From: Roseiarcus sp963794655
GTDB taxonomy: Bacteria > Pseudomonadota > Alphaproteobacteria > Rhizobiales > Beijerinckiaceae
NCBI GenBank assembly: GCA_963794655.1
Contig: CAWCEV010000006.1
Span: forward strand, 62,001 to 126,000
DNA: 64,000 nt
Direction of reading: 5' to 3'
Part shown: in pieces, positions 26,950-35,598 of the stretch
How positions within the stretch are numbered: position 1 is the first letter of the stretch
Layout of the letters: the number at the start of each line of letters is the position of its first letter
Notes under the pieces: model-generated
Seen by the model: only the letters and a program-made list of their open reading frames with translations
Database searches by the model: none
Told to the model about the DNA's origin: nothing
Made by a program: the position numbers and the translations under genes

Positions 26950-28011
26950 TCAGTGCAGGATGGGCGGCGAGCCGAGGCCGGTCATCACGAACTGGAATCG
27001 TTCATTGTCCGAAACGACGCTGCGATCCGTCGTGAAGAACACCCCCTCCGGAGCCTGATACTGACCGACGAAGAACCCTTTCTCGGTCTGTATCGTGTAC
27101 TTGCAATCGCCGAGGTCGGCGATGCGGAATTTCTCCCACCCCAAAACCTGCGTCGCATCGGTGTGGAAGATGTCGGTGATGCTGTCGATGCAGGCGCCCG
27201 GAAAGCCGGGGTGGCAGTGTATGTATTCTTGGACTTCGCCGCCGCCGCCGAGCGCGGTGACAAAATTGACGCCGTTCGACGTCTGCAGCGCGTAGGTCCC
27301 GTCCGGCTGGCAAATCAGCTTGAACCGCGATTCCGACCATCCTCCGTAGCCCGTCGCGACCGCGTCGCTGACTTGGCCTCCCCCGCCCGGCGCCGAGAGC
27401 GCCCAGCCGTCGAAGGGCACGACATTGGGGATGATGAAATACTCAATTCCCGACCCGAGGTCCCCGCACTTCACGGGCCGGAACTCCTCCCATGTCCCGA
27501 CTTGCGTGGCGTCCGTATGGATGGCCTCCTCGAATTGTCCTCCGGCGCCGACCGCGGTGACGTCCCGTTTTCCGATGGTGAAGAGCTCGTAATAGGTCGC
27601 GCCGGAACTCAAGAGACTGAGATCGTTCATGCGGAATTCCTCCCAGGCCCGGATCTGGGTCGCGTCCGTATGTAGCGCATCGGAGGCCATTCCACCGCCG
27701 TTGACCGCTGTAATAAAGTTGCCCGACGAGGTCTGAAAGCTCTTGTCGAACGCATTCACCGATGGATCGCCGACGACGATCCTGAATTTCTCCCACGGGC
27801 CCGCTGTGGTCGCTTGGGTGATGATCGTCGGAGCTTCGGAACGACCTCCGCCGGTGACAGCCGTGAGGTAAAACCCCTTCTTGGTCCGGAAGGCGAATTC
27901 GCCGGGAAGCGTGGATGACTGCGCGTAGGTTAGAGTTGGAACGCTGGCGAGCGTCGCAATCAACGCCAAACTCGGAGGACCGTTCGTGGCGGAGGACTTT
28001 TCCTGGCGCAT
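26950..28011 (-). CDS. Secreted fascin-like (beta-trefoil) repeat protein
   Basis: The 353-residue product has a signal peptide (residues 1-30, ending TYAQ) followed by about six similar units of ~55 residues. Each unit has a YLTAV-GGGG turn and ends in W-E-[EK]-F; three contain HTDATQ. This is the pattern of fascin-type beta-trefoil domains, in which a G-W-E-x-F strand closes each subdomain. In bacteria such domains usually bind carbohydrate or occur as extracellular lectin-like modules; the partner here is unknown. No catalytic domain is attached. It stands alone between glcD and pncB. Confidence 0.65.
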   Translation of the reverse strand: MRQEKSSATNGPPSLALIATLASVPTLTYAQSSTLPGEFAFRTKKGFYLTAVTGGGRSEAPTIITQATTAGPWEKFRIVVGDPSVNAFDKSFQTSSGNFITAVNGGGMASDALHTDATQIRAWEEFRMNDLSLLSSGATYYELFTIGKRDVTAVGAGGQFEEAIHTDATQVGTWEEFRPVKCGDLGSGIEYFIIPNVVPFDGWALSAPGGGGQVSDAVATGYGGWSESRFKLICQPDGTYALQTSNGVNFVTALGGGGEVQEYIHCHPGFPGACIDSITDIFHTDATQVLGWEKFRIADLGDCKYTIQTEKGFFVGQYQAPEGVFFTTDRSVVSDNERFQFVMTGLGSPPILH

Positions 28012-28263
28012 GTCCGGTCGGCGGTCGTGAGACCCGGGAGCGGGGGATCATTTTTGGCGTGTCGGTCAAGTCCTTGTCGCGAGATAAGGGAGTTCTCGAG
28101 ATTGGAATGTCCGAATGCCATGCTGTTCCCCTGGGAGGACGAACTGACCGGGGGAACGACTACTTCCGCCGCGGCAGCCGCACAGTGAGCTTGATCACCT
28201 TTCTCTCGGAGAACAATCCGCGACGTCTGCAAATCGGTAACCGCCGCGCACCGCTAACCCACG

Positions 28264-29577
28264 CTACACCACCACCGCCTCCGCCGTCATGCCCGCCGTT
28301 CCGAACACCCGCCGGTAGCGCTCGACCTCGTCCGGGGGCCCCAGCACCTTGTTCGGATTGTCGGAGAGCTTGACCGCGGGGCGCCCGTCCGCCTCGACCA
28401 CCTTGCAGACGAGCGAAATCGCCTTGAGCTGGCCGTCGACGCCGGCCGGCGCGCAGCCGACGAAGTCGTTGGTGAGGTTGGTGCCCCAGCCGAACGAGAG
28501 GTTGACCTGCCCGCGAAGCGCGCGCACCAATTCCTCGATCGAATCCACATCCATCGCGTCGGAGAGGACGACGAGCTTCTCCCTGGGGTCGCGCCCACGG
28601 CTCCTCCACCATTCTATGAGCTCGCGCGCCGCCGCCACCGGCTGCTTCGAATCCGGCCGCGCGCCTTTCCAGTCGGCCACCCAGTCCGGCGCGTTGAGGA
28701 GGAACTCAGTCGTGCCGAAGCAGTCAGGCAGCACGACCAGGAGGTTGCCGCCGTACATCTTCGCCCAGTCTTTCAGCACCCGGTAGGGCGCTTCGAGGAG
28801 TTCCTCGTCGTCGTTGGCGGCCGCCGCGTAGACCATCGGCAGTTCGTGGGCGTTGGTGCCGATCGCCTCGAGACCGGTGTCCATCGCATGCTTGACGTTG
28901 GAAGTCCCGATGAAGCTCTCGCCGAGCCCCTCCTGCATCGCCTCGACGCACCAGCGCTGCCAGAGGAAGCCGTGGCGCCGGCGCGTGCCGAAGTCGGAGA
29001 CCCGGACCGGGCCTTCGCGCTCGAGGATGCGCAGCCGCTCGACCTTCGACCACAGCTTGGCCTTCGCCCGCGCGTAGAGCACGTCGAGATCGAACCGGCT
29101 CATGCCCCGCATCGCAGCGCGGGCCCTAAGCTCGTTGATGATCGCCAGCGCCGGGATTTCCCACATCGTCGTGCCCGTCCACGGCCCGGAGAAGCTGAGC
29201 TCGTACTGCCCATCGCGCCGGGTGAGCTCGTATTCGGGGAGCTGGAATGTCGCGAGCCATTCCATGAACGCCGGCTCGAAAATATGCTGGGTGCCGTAGA
29301 ACGTATTGCCCGCGAGCCAGATCAGCTCGTTCTTGGCCAGCCTCAGCGTGCGCGCATGATCGAGCTGGTCGATGAGCTCGCGCTCGTCGACGATGTCCGC
29401 GAGCCTCACCGAGGTGGTCCGGTTGATCAGCTGGAAGGTCACCTGGCGCTTCGGATGCATCTTCCAGATCATCTGGAGCATCAGAAGCTTGTAGAAATCG
29501 GTGTCGAGCAGCGTGCGGATCGCCGGATCGATCCGAAACGCATGATTATAGACGCGGGTTGCGATATCCGTGGCCAT
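28264..29577 (-). CDS. pncB: Nicotinate phosphoribosyltransferase
   Basis: The 437-residue enzyme converts nicotinate and PRPP to nicotinate mononucleotide in the salvage branch of NAD synthesis. The N-terminal LLDTDFYKLLMLQ and central FGTRRRHGFLWQRW are family hallmarks. FIGTSNVKHAMDTGLEAIGTNAHE and LSFGWGTNLTND further down form the phosphate- and ribose-binding region. Length is typical for the PncB1 type. It is divergent from lutA with only 58 bases between starts, and it has no other NAD-salvage gene beside it. The start ATG 29577 fits the family. Confidence 0.96.
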   Translation of the reverse strand: MATDIATRVYNHAFRIDPAIRTLLDTDFYKLLMLQMIWKMHPKRQVTFQLINRTTSVRLADIVDERELIDQLDHARTLRLAKNELIWLAGNTFYGTQHIFEPAFMEWLATFQLPEYELTRRDGQYELSFSGPWTGTTMWEIPALAIINELRARAAMRGMSRFDLDVLYARAKAKLWSKVERLRILEREGPVRVSDFGTRRRHGFLWQRWCVEAMQEGLGESFIGTSNVKHAMDTGLEAIGTNAHELPMVYAAAANDDEELLEAPYRVLKDWAKMYGGNLLVVLPDCFGTTEFLLNAPDWVADWKGARPDSKQPVAAARELIEWWRSRGRDPREKLVVLSDAMDVDSIEELVRALRGQVNLSFGWGTNLTNDFVGCAPAGVDGQLKAISLVCKVVEADGRPAVKLSDNPNKVLGPPDEVERYRRVFGTAGMTAEAVVV

Positions 29578-29635
29578 TGTGCGACTTTACGGAGGCGAAG
29601 GCTGAGCGACAAGAGCGCCGCCCGGACGGCCAAGG

Positions 29636-30454
29636 ATGCAAATTGACATGAACGCGACGGCGGCCTCCGCGGGCCCGGCCCGGACCTCTCAGCCCCGCGT
29701 CGGGCTCTTCGTCACCTGCCTCGTCGACATCATCCGGCCGAGCGTCGGTTTCGCCGCGGTCAAGCTGCTCGAGGACGCCGGCTGCAAGGTGATCGTTCCG
29801 AAACAGACCTGCTGCGGCCAGCCGGCCTATAACGCCGGCGACCGGGCGACCGCCAAGACGCTGGCGAGGCAGGCGATCGAGGCCTTCGAGGACTGCGACT
29901 ACGTCGTCGCCCCGAGCGGCTCGTGCGGAGGCATGCTGATCAAGCATTATCCCGACCTGTTCGCGGGCGAGCCAGAGCTCGTGGCGCGAGCCGAGCGCTT
30001 CGCCGCGAAGTCGCATGAGCTCATCAGCTTCCTCGTCGATGTGCTCGGCGTGAAGAAGGTCGCGGCGCGCTACGACGGAACGGTCGCCTACCACGATTCC
30101 TGCGCAGGGTTACGCGAGCTCGGCGTCAAGGCGCAGCCGCGTCGGCTGCTCGCCGGCGTCGAAGGCCTGACGCTGGTCGAACTCGAGGAAGACGAAACCT
30201 GTTGCGGCTTCGGCGGCCTGTTCGCGGCCAAATATGGCGAGCTCTCGAACGCCATCGTCGCCCGCAAAGCCGACAACATTCGCGGCGCGAAAGCCGACAC
30301 GCTGCTTGCCGGCGATCTTGGCTGCCTTTTGAACATGGCCGGCAAGCTGAGCCGCGAGGGCTCCGCCGTGAAGGCGCGCCATGTGGCCGAGATTCTGGCC
30401 GGCATGGCCGACGGGCCGGCGATCGGCGAGAGCCAGGCGGAGGCGCGGAAATGA
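29636..30454 (+). CDS. lutA: L-lactate utilisation protein LutA (Fe-S oxidoreductase)
   Basis: The ~272-residue protein has two CCG domains (TCCGQPAYNAGD at about residue 60 and TCCGFGGLFAAKYGE at about 188). Together with LutB and LutC it forms the iron-sulfur L-lactate dehydrogenase complex that produces pyruvate. The start could be ATG 29636 or ATG 29648. The lutA stop overlaps the lutB start as ATGA. The order lutA-lutB-lutC matches other bacteria. No lactate permease or LutR-type regulator is adjacent in the window. Confidence 0.94.
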   Translation: MQIDMNATAASAGPARTSQPRVGLFVTCLVDIIRPSVGFAAVKLLEDAGCKVIVPKQTCCGQPAYNAGDRATAKTLARQAIEAFEDCDYVVAPSGSCGGMLIKHYPDLFAGEPELVARAERFAAKSHELISFLVDVLGVKKVAARYDGTVAYHDSCAGLRELGVKAQPRRLLAGVEGLTLVELEEDETCCGFGGLFAAKYGELSNAIVARKADNIRGAKADTLLAGDLGCLLNMAGKLSREGSAVKARHVAEILAGMADGPAIGESQAEARK

Positions 30455-31878
30455 GCGAGGCCGCGACCTCCTCGCATTTCAAGGAGAACGTCCATGGCGC
30501 GCTGACGGATGCGCGCCTCCAGGGCGCGATGTCCTTCTCGCGCAATTTCGTCGGGCGCCGTGCGGCCGCGGCCGCGCGGCTGCCCGAGTTCGAGGCGCTG
30601 CGAGACAGCGCCCGCGCGATCAAGGATCACACGCTCGCCCATCTCGACCTCTATCTCGAGGCCTACGAACGCAAGGTTCGCGAGACGGGTGGCGAGGTGC
30701 ACTACGCCCAGGACGCCGAGGAGGCGCGCGAGATCATCATCGGCCTCTGCAAATCGATGGGGGCGAAGAGCGTCACCAAGGGCAAGTCGATGATCGCCGA
30801 GGAGATCGGCCTCAACCATGCCCTCGAGGCGGCGGGAATCGAGCCGGTCGAAACCGACCTTGGTGAATATATCATCCAATTGCGCGGCGAGACCCCGTCC
30901 CACATCATCGCGCCGGCGATCCACGTCACCGCGCGGGACGTCGAGCAGGAATTCCGCAAGGCGCATCGCGACCTTCCGCCCGATCGCAGCCTCGCCGAGC
31001 CCGAACAGTTGCTCGGCGAGGCGCGCCAGGTGTTGCGGTCGAAGTTCCTCGCCGCCGACGTCGGCATAACCGGCGCGAACTTCCTCATCGCGGAGACCGG
31101 CACGTCGATCATCGTCACCAACGAAGGCAACGGCGATCTGACCCAGATCCTGCCGCAGGCGCATATCGTCATCGCCTCGCTTGAGAAGATCGTGCCGACG
31201 CTCGAGGACGCGGCCCAGCTTCTGCGGGTGCTCGCGCGCTCGGCAACCGGCCAGGACGCCTCGGTCTACACGACACTCTCGACCGGGCCGCGTAGGCCCG
31301 ACGATCCCGACGGGCCCCGGGCCTATCATGTCGTGATCCTCGACAACGGCCGCTCGGCCATGCTTGGGGGCGAATTCGAGGACATGCTGCGCTGCATCCG
31401 CTGCGGTGCGTGCATGAACCATTGCCCGGTCTATCAGGCGGTCGGCGGGCACGCCTACGGCTGGGTCTATCCAGGGCCAATGGGGGCTGTGCTGACGCCG
31501 TCCCTCATCGGCGTCGCCGAAGGCGGCCAGTTGCCCAACGCGTCGACCTTCTGCGGCCGCTGCGAAGCGGTGTGCCCGGTGCGCATTCCCTTGCCCAATC
31601 TGATGCGGCACTGGCGGGAGCGCGAATTCGAGCGCCGCCTGTCGCCCGCGCCGTTCCGCTATGGCCTCGGGTTCTGGGCGTTTTTCGCCAGCCGTCCGAC
31701 GCTCTATCGCCTCGGCGCCGATCTTGCGGCGCGCGCCATGCATCTCGCCGGCCGGGCCAAGGGGCGATTCTCCTGGCTGCCTTTCGCCGGCGGGTGGACC
31801 CGCTATCGCGATCTTGCGGCCCCGCAGGGCGCCACGTTCCAGAGCCAATGGCGGGCAAAGAGCGGAGCCGTGCGATGA
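30451..31878 (+). CDS. lutB: L-lactate utilisation iron-sulfur protein LutB
   Basis: The 475-residue protein combines an N-terminal LUD domain (AKSVTKGKSMIAEEIGLNHALE, with GANFLIAETGTSIIVTNEGN) and a ferredoxin-like region with CIRCGACMNHCPVY and CGRCEAVCPVRIPL. It is the central electron-transfer subunit of the LutABC complex. ATG 30451 overlaps the lutA stop. The gene is in one operon with lutA and lutC, and its stop overlaps lutC. An antisense 586-aa frame over this region is a shadow. Confidence 0.95.
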   Translation: MSEAATSSHFKENVHGALTDARLQGAMSFSRNFVGRRAAAAARLPEFEALRDSARAIKDHTLAHLDLYLEAYERKVRETGGEVHYAQDAEEAREIIIGLCKSMGAKSVTKGKSMIAEEIGLNHALEAAGIEPVETDLGEYIIQLRGETPSHIIAPAIHVTARDVEQEFRKAHRDLPPDRSLAEPEQLLGEARQVLRSKFLAADVGITGANFLIAETGTSIIVTNEGNGDLTQILPQAHIVIASLEKIVPTLEDAAQLLRVLARSATGQDASVYTTLSTGPRRPDDPDGPRAYHVVILDNGRSAMLGGEFEDMLRCIRCGACMNHCPVYQAVGGHAYGWVYPGPMGAVLTPSLIGVAEGGQLPNASTFCGRCEAVCPVRIPLPNLMRHWREREFERRLSPAPFRYGLGFWAFFASRPTLYRLGADLAARAMHLAGRAKGRFSWLPFAGGWTRYRDLAAPQGATFQSQWRAKSGAVR

Positions 31879-32543
31879 ACTCGCGCGAGGCGCTGTTCGC
31901 CAGCATTCGTCGCTCGCTCGGCGTGCATGGCGATGAGGCGCCGCGCCTGTTCGAGGTCGAGACGCGCCTCAAGGACGCCCCACCCGGCGTCATCCCCAAG
32001 CGCGGGCAGGGGGACGTTGGGACGCGGGTGGCGACCTTCAAGGCCGAGGCCGAACGCGCCCAGGCGAGCCTTGCCGAAATCGCCGATTGGGCCGATGCGC
32101 CGGCCGAGATCGCCCGCTTCCTGCGCGAGAACAACTGTCCCGCCACGCTGCGCATGGGCGCGGATTCGCGTCTCTCCGCGATGCCGTGGGGCGAGACAAC
32201 GCTCGAGATATTGCACGGCGCCTCCGACGGGCGCGACGTCAACGCTGTTTCGGCCGCCTTCGCCGGGATCGCGGAAACCGGGACGCTAGCGCTCGTCTCG
32301 GGCGTCGATAATCCGACGACGCTCAATTTTTTGCCCGACAATCACATTGTCGTCGTGCCGCGCGACGCCATTCTGGCCGATTATGAAAGCGTGTTCGCCA
32401 AGCTGCGCGGCGCCTATGGCAAGGGCTCCGCCCCGCGCACGCTCAATTTCGTCACCGGGCCGTCGCGCTCCGCTGACATCGAGCAGACGCTGCTGCTCGG
32501 AGCGCACGGACCGCGCCGGCTTCATATCGTGGTCGTAGGTTGA
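31875..32543 (+). CDS. lutC: L-lactate utilisation protein LutC
   Basis: The 222-residue LUD-domain protein includes AGIAETGTLALVSGVDNPTTLNFLPDNHI and a C-terminal FVTGPSRSADIEQTLLLGAHGPR, both conserved in LutC. It is the third component of L-lactate oxidation. ATG 31875 overlaps the lutB stop as ATGA. It closes the operon; a weak hairpin with a T-run follows. Confidence 0.95.
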   Translation: MNSREALFASIRRSLGVHGDEAPRLFEVETRLKDAPPGVIPKRGQGDVGTRVATFKAEAERAQASLAEIADWADAPAEIARFLRENNCPATLRMGADSRLSAMPWGETTLEILHGASDGRDVNAVSAAFAGIAETGTLALVSGVDNPTTLNFLPDNHIVVVPRDAILADYESVFAKLRGAYGKGSAPRTLNFVTGPSRSADIEQTLLLGAHGPRRLHIVVVG

Positions 32544-32589
32544 ACCCATCCGGGCGCGCGTTCAATTCGTTGGCACCTCGGCAACTCCC

Positions 32590-32617
32590 GCGGTTGTACC
32601 GCAGCGCGAAATTTTTT
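32590..32617 (+). terminator. Possible transcript end after lutC
   Basis: A short 5-bp stem GCGGT/ACCGC (32590-32602) is followed, after 9 bases, by a six-T run (32612-32617). The stem is weak and the T-run is displaced, so this is only suggestive. Confidence 0.3.
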
Positions 32618-32702
32618 CTTCGCATCTGCAGCAAATCGCCATAGTCTTGTCACGCTCCGCGCTTACTTGATTCGCGCGTTCGTGTTCGGACTTGGGGGTA
32701 AC

Positions 32703-32909
32703 ATGTCCATGAGCTCAGCGAACCCGCGTCGCCTTGCGATCGCGGCAGGATGTGGCGCGCTTGCTGTCGGCGTGCCTTATGGAGCGGTCGCCTATGCGTC
32801 GTCTCCCGAATCGTCGGCGTGGGCGCTGGTGGCGCTTTGCGTATGCGGCCTCGGATTTGCCGGCTATCGGCGCTCGCGCAGCGACAGGCTGTCGCCGGGA
32901 ATCGAATAG
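32703..32909 (+). CDS. Small protein with PEP-CTERM-like C-terminal sorting signal
   Basis: The 68-residue product has two hydrophobic segments. The second follows PESSAW and runs into the basic cluster GLGFAGYRRSR. That order (P-E-x-x-x-W, hydrophobic helix, Tyr-Arg-Arg) is the pattern of PEP-CTERM exosortase substrates, although nine further residues follow here. ATG 32703 is chosen because GGGGG lies 4-8 bases upstream; a TTG at 32667 would add 12 residues. No exosortase gene is in the window, so sorting by one is inferred only from the motif. A plain two-helix membrane protein is the alternative. Confidence 0.5.
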   Translation: MSMSSANPRRLAIAAGCGALAVGVPYGAVAYASSPESSAWALVALCVCGLGFAGYRRSRSDRLSPGIE

Positions 32910-33103
32910 GCGCGGACTTCACGTCCGCCCAACTCGGCTCCCCCGTCGCCTCGTCTTTGCTTTTTCGGCCCGGCCGGCGTAAGTGGCGAAAATGCGCCTG
33001 CCGGCGCCGCAAGAAAGCCGCGGCGCCGAACTATGAGCCCACTCCGGAATAGGCGGGCGGCGCGGACGGGCGAAGCGCGCGCCTTGGGCGTGGTCGGATT
33101 TCA

Positions 33104-34558
33104 ATGATGATGCTGCGGGTTTTGGTTGCGGGGGCGCTGGTCGGGCTGCCCTTCCTGGTGTCCGATGCGCTGGCGCAGACTCCGTCTGCTCCGGCCGCTT
33201 CACCCTCTCCCTCGGCCGCTCCGGCCAGTCCGGCGCCCGACCCCCTGGTGAGCCCGTTCATGCCGACGCCGAACGTCGCGGCGCCGTCGGCTACGGGGGC
33301 AACGCCGCCCGCGACGGGAGCGGAGGCAGCACCGGCTGCTACGCCGCCCGCCGCCGCGTCGGCTCCGGCTCCGGCTCCGGTCGAGGCCGCGGCGCCACCG
33401 AAGCCGAAAAAAGTCGCGCCGCCCCCGCCGCCGCGTGAAACCGCCCTCAGCGACGACCCGGAGCCGACGCTTCGGCCCGACACTTTCTTCGCCACCGCGA
33501 AGGCGTCCGAGCGATATTCGGCGATCGTCGACGCAGGCGGCTGGCCGACCGACATCGCTGCGATTGGGCCGGGAATGAAAGGTCCGGCGGTGGCGAAACT
33601 GCGCAAGCGACTCATGATCGAGGGCTATCTGGACGGCGCGCAGGCGACCGGCCTCGCGTGGGACGGCGCGCTCACCGCGGCGGTGAAACGCTTCCAGTCG
33701 CATATGGGGTTGCGCCAGACAGGCGTCGTCTCCGGAGCGACGCTGAAAGCGATCAATGTTTCGGCGAGAGAGCGCTTCAACGAGCTCGCCTCGAGCGCCA
33801 ACCGCCTCGCGGGGCAAAATTTTTCGTTCGATCAGCGCTACGTCGTGGTCAACCTGCCGTCGACCTCGGTCGAGGCGGTGGAGAACGGGCGGGTCGTTCA
33901 CCGCTATGTCGCCATCGTCGGCGACCCCGAGCATCCCTCGCCGGAGATTTCCGCCCAGATCCAGGTCATCAATCTCAATCCGACCTGGACGGTGCCGACC
34001 TCGATCATCAAGAAGGAAATCATCCCCCGGATGCAGCGCGATCCGGGCTATCTCACGCGCGCCAAGATCCGGATTCTCGACGGCTCAGGCCAGGAGATCA
34101 ATCCGAAATCCGTCAACTGGAGCACTGAGCGGGCGGCAAACTACACGCTGAGGCAGGATTCCGGCGCCGGCAATTCGCTCGGCTCGATCCGCATCGGCAT
34201 GCCAAACAAGCTCGCGGTCTACATGCACGACACGCCCTCCAAGGGCCTGTTCGGCGCCGACTACCGCTTCCTGAGCCACGGCTGCGTCAGGGTGCAGGGC
34301 GTCTACGACTATGCCGCGTGGCTGCTCGAGGGAACGGGCGGCGGCCCAGCCGGCGGCTGGGACAAGGCGGCGCTGGAAGCGAAGATCAAGGAAGGCGCGC
34401 CCTATAACATCAACCTCGCGAAGGCCGTGCCGGTGATCTGGGTCTATCTCACCGGCTGGTCGAACGGCGACGGCCCCGCCGAGTTTCGCGACGACGTCTA
34501 CAGCATCGACACGGTCGGCGAAGCGCAGGCGAGCGCGCAGAGCGCGCCGGTGCGGTAG
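33104..34558 (+). CDS. Periplasmic L,D-transpeptidase (YkuD) with peptidoglycan-binding domain
   Basis: The 484-residue protein has a signal peptide, a long Ala/Pro-rich linker (about residues 27-125) and a peptidoglycan-binding-1 domain (about 160-225, MGLRQTGVVSGATLKAINV). The YkuD catalytic domain follows, with the active-site SHGCVRV at about residue 396. It probably makes 3-3 crosslinks in peptidoglycan or attaches envelope proteins to it, like the E. coli YcbB (LdtD) group. The proline-rich linker would span the periplasm. The gene is monocistronic; the DUF1272 gene is convergent behind it. Confidence 0.92.
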   Translation: MMMLRVLVAGALVGLPFLVSDALAQTPSAPAASPSPSAAPASPAPDPLVSPFMPTPNVAAPSATGATPPATGAEAAPAATPPAAASAPAPAPVEAAAPPKPKKVAPPPPPRETALSDDPEPTLRPDTFFATAKASERYSAIVDAGGWPTDIAAIGPGMKGPAVAKLRKRLMIEGYLDGAQATGLAWDGALTAAVKRFQSHMGLRQTGVVSGATLKAINVSARERFNELASSANRLAGQNFSFDQRYVVVNLPSTSVEAVENGRVVHRYVAIVGDPEHPSPEISAQIQVINLNPTWTVPTSIIKKEIIPRMQRDPGYLTRAKIRILDGSGQEINPKSVNWSTERAANYTLRQDSGAGNSLGSIRIGMPNKLAVYMHDTPSKGLFGADYRFLSHGCVRVQGVYDYAAWLLEGTGGGPAGGWDKAALEAKIKEGAPYNINLAKAVPVIWVYLTGWSNGDGPAEFRDDVYSIDTVGEAQASAQSAPVR

Positions 34559-34579
34559 GCGCGAGCCGCCGTCGCCCAA

Positions 34580-34891
34580 TCAGCGCTTGTTGGGCGGAAT
34601 GCCCGCGACATTGCGAACGAAGCGCGCGATCTCTTCCCGGCTGTACGACAGCTCGACGCGTTTCGCTGACGCCGGCCGCTTGGCCAGCGACAGTCCGGGA
34701 CGCCATTCGCGCACGGGCCTGATCGGCCGGGGCGAGAAGCCGCCGGCGCAATTGGGACAGACGTTCTGAAGCGGCGCCGCGACGCAGTCGGCGCAGAACG
34801 TACACTCGTAGGAGCAGATCCGGGCGTCGCGTGAATCCGGCGGCAGATCCCGATCGCAATATTCGCAATTCGGCCGCAGTTCGAGCGCCAC
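34580..34891 (-). CDS. DUF1272 family zinc-ribbon-like protein
   Basis: The 103-residue protein starts MALELRPNCEYCDRDLPP and has cysteines at C-x2-C, C-x4-C-x2-C and C-x2-C spacings (NCEYCD, ICSYECTFCADC, VCPNC). This is the DUF1272 pattern and suggests bound zinc. Function is unknown; family members are small cytoplasmic proteins found next to many different genes. The basic C-terminal third beyond about residue 60 is an extension relative to the shortest members. Confidence 0.88.
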   Translation of the reverse strand: MALELRPNCEYCDRDLPPDSRDARICSYECTFCADCVAAPLQNVCPNCAGGFSPRPIRPVREWRPGLSLAKRPASAKRVELSYSREEIARFVRNVAGIPPNKR

Positions 34892-34971
34892 GCTCGCCTC
34901 CCTTTTGAAAGCGTGAAAGCCTCGCGTCCGCGGACCTGGAGCAGGCCCACGAATCGCGGTTGCTCGTCATT

Positions 34972-35598
34972 ATGCCTCAACGCCGCTCGCCGCTGCAAAA
35001 TCGCGTCGATCCGTTCGGCGAGCTCCACGCCGTCGCCGAGCGCGGCGGGCTCATGGGCAATCGCGGCGGGCGAATCCATCGCCACGATAAAACGCTGAAC
35101 GGCAGCCGCTGGAAGACCAGGCACTGGCTGATCTGCGTCTGCGCCTTCAACGGCCGTCAGCGCGACGTGTGGGGCAAATTCTACACCGAGCTTTTCTTCC
35201 TCGACGAGCCGACCGGACTCGCCGCCGGCCACCGCCCCTGCTTTGAGTGCCGTCGCCAAGCGGCGAAGGCGTTCATCGCCGCCTTCCCTGGCCATCCGGG
35301 TCGCGTCGATGCGGTGGACGACGCGCTCCATCGCGAGCGGCTCGACGGCCGCAGCAAGCGCGTATGGCGCACACGGCTCGGCGATCTCCCGGATGGCGCG
35401 ATGATCGCGCGCGACGGACGCGCCTACGCCATTCGCGGCGGCGCGCTCTTGCCCTGGAGCTTCGCCGGCTATGGCGCGCCGGAGCCGCTCGCGCCGGACG
35501 CCGTCGCTGACGTGCTCACCCCGCCCTCGACCGTCGCGGCGCTCGCGAACGGCTATCGTCCGCTTTGGGCGGAAGCGCTCGTCACGGGCAAGGGTTGA
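34972..35598 (+). CDS. Conserved hypothetical protein of alphaproteobacteria
   Basis: The 208-residue product (ATG 34972; a TTG start at 34960 is possible) has conserved-looking segments: RHWLICVCAFNGRQRDVWG, YTELFFLDEPTGLAAGHRPCFECRR, and an all-beta second half with DGAMIARDGRAYAIRGG. I recognise similar unnamed proteins from Rhizobiales but no named family. The single CFEC pair could bind metal. It overlaps the 3' end of the convergent 2-hydroxyacid dehydrogenase by 17 bases and is divergent from DUF1272. Confidence 0.75.
   Translation: MPQRRSPLQNRVDPFGELHAVAERGGLMGNRGGRIHRHDKTLNGSRWKTRHWLICVCAFNGRQRDVWGKFYTELFFLDEPTGLAAGHRPCFECRRQAAKAFIAAFPGHPGRVDAVDDALHRERLDGRSKRVWRTRLGDLPDGAMIARDGRAYAIRGGALLPWSFAGYGAPEPLAPDAVADVLTPPSTVAALANGYRPLWAEALVTGKG

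Noticed and set aside
30088..31848. 586-aa open frame antisense to lutA/lutB
   Set aside because: Shadow of LutA/LutB, which carry intact Fe-S motifs.
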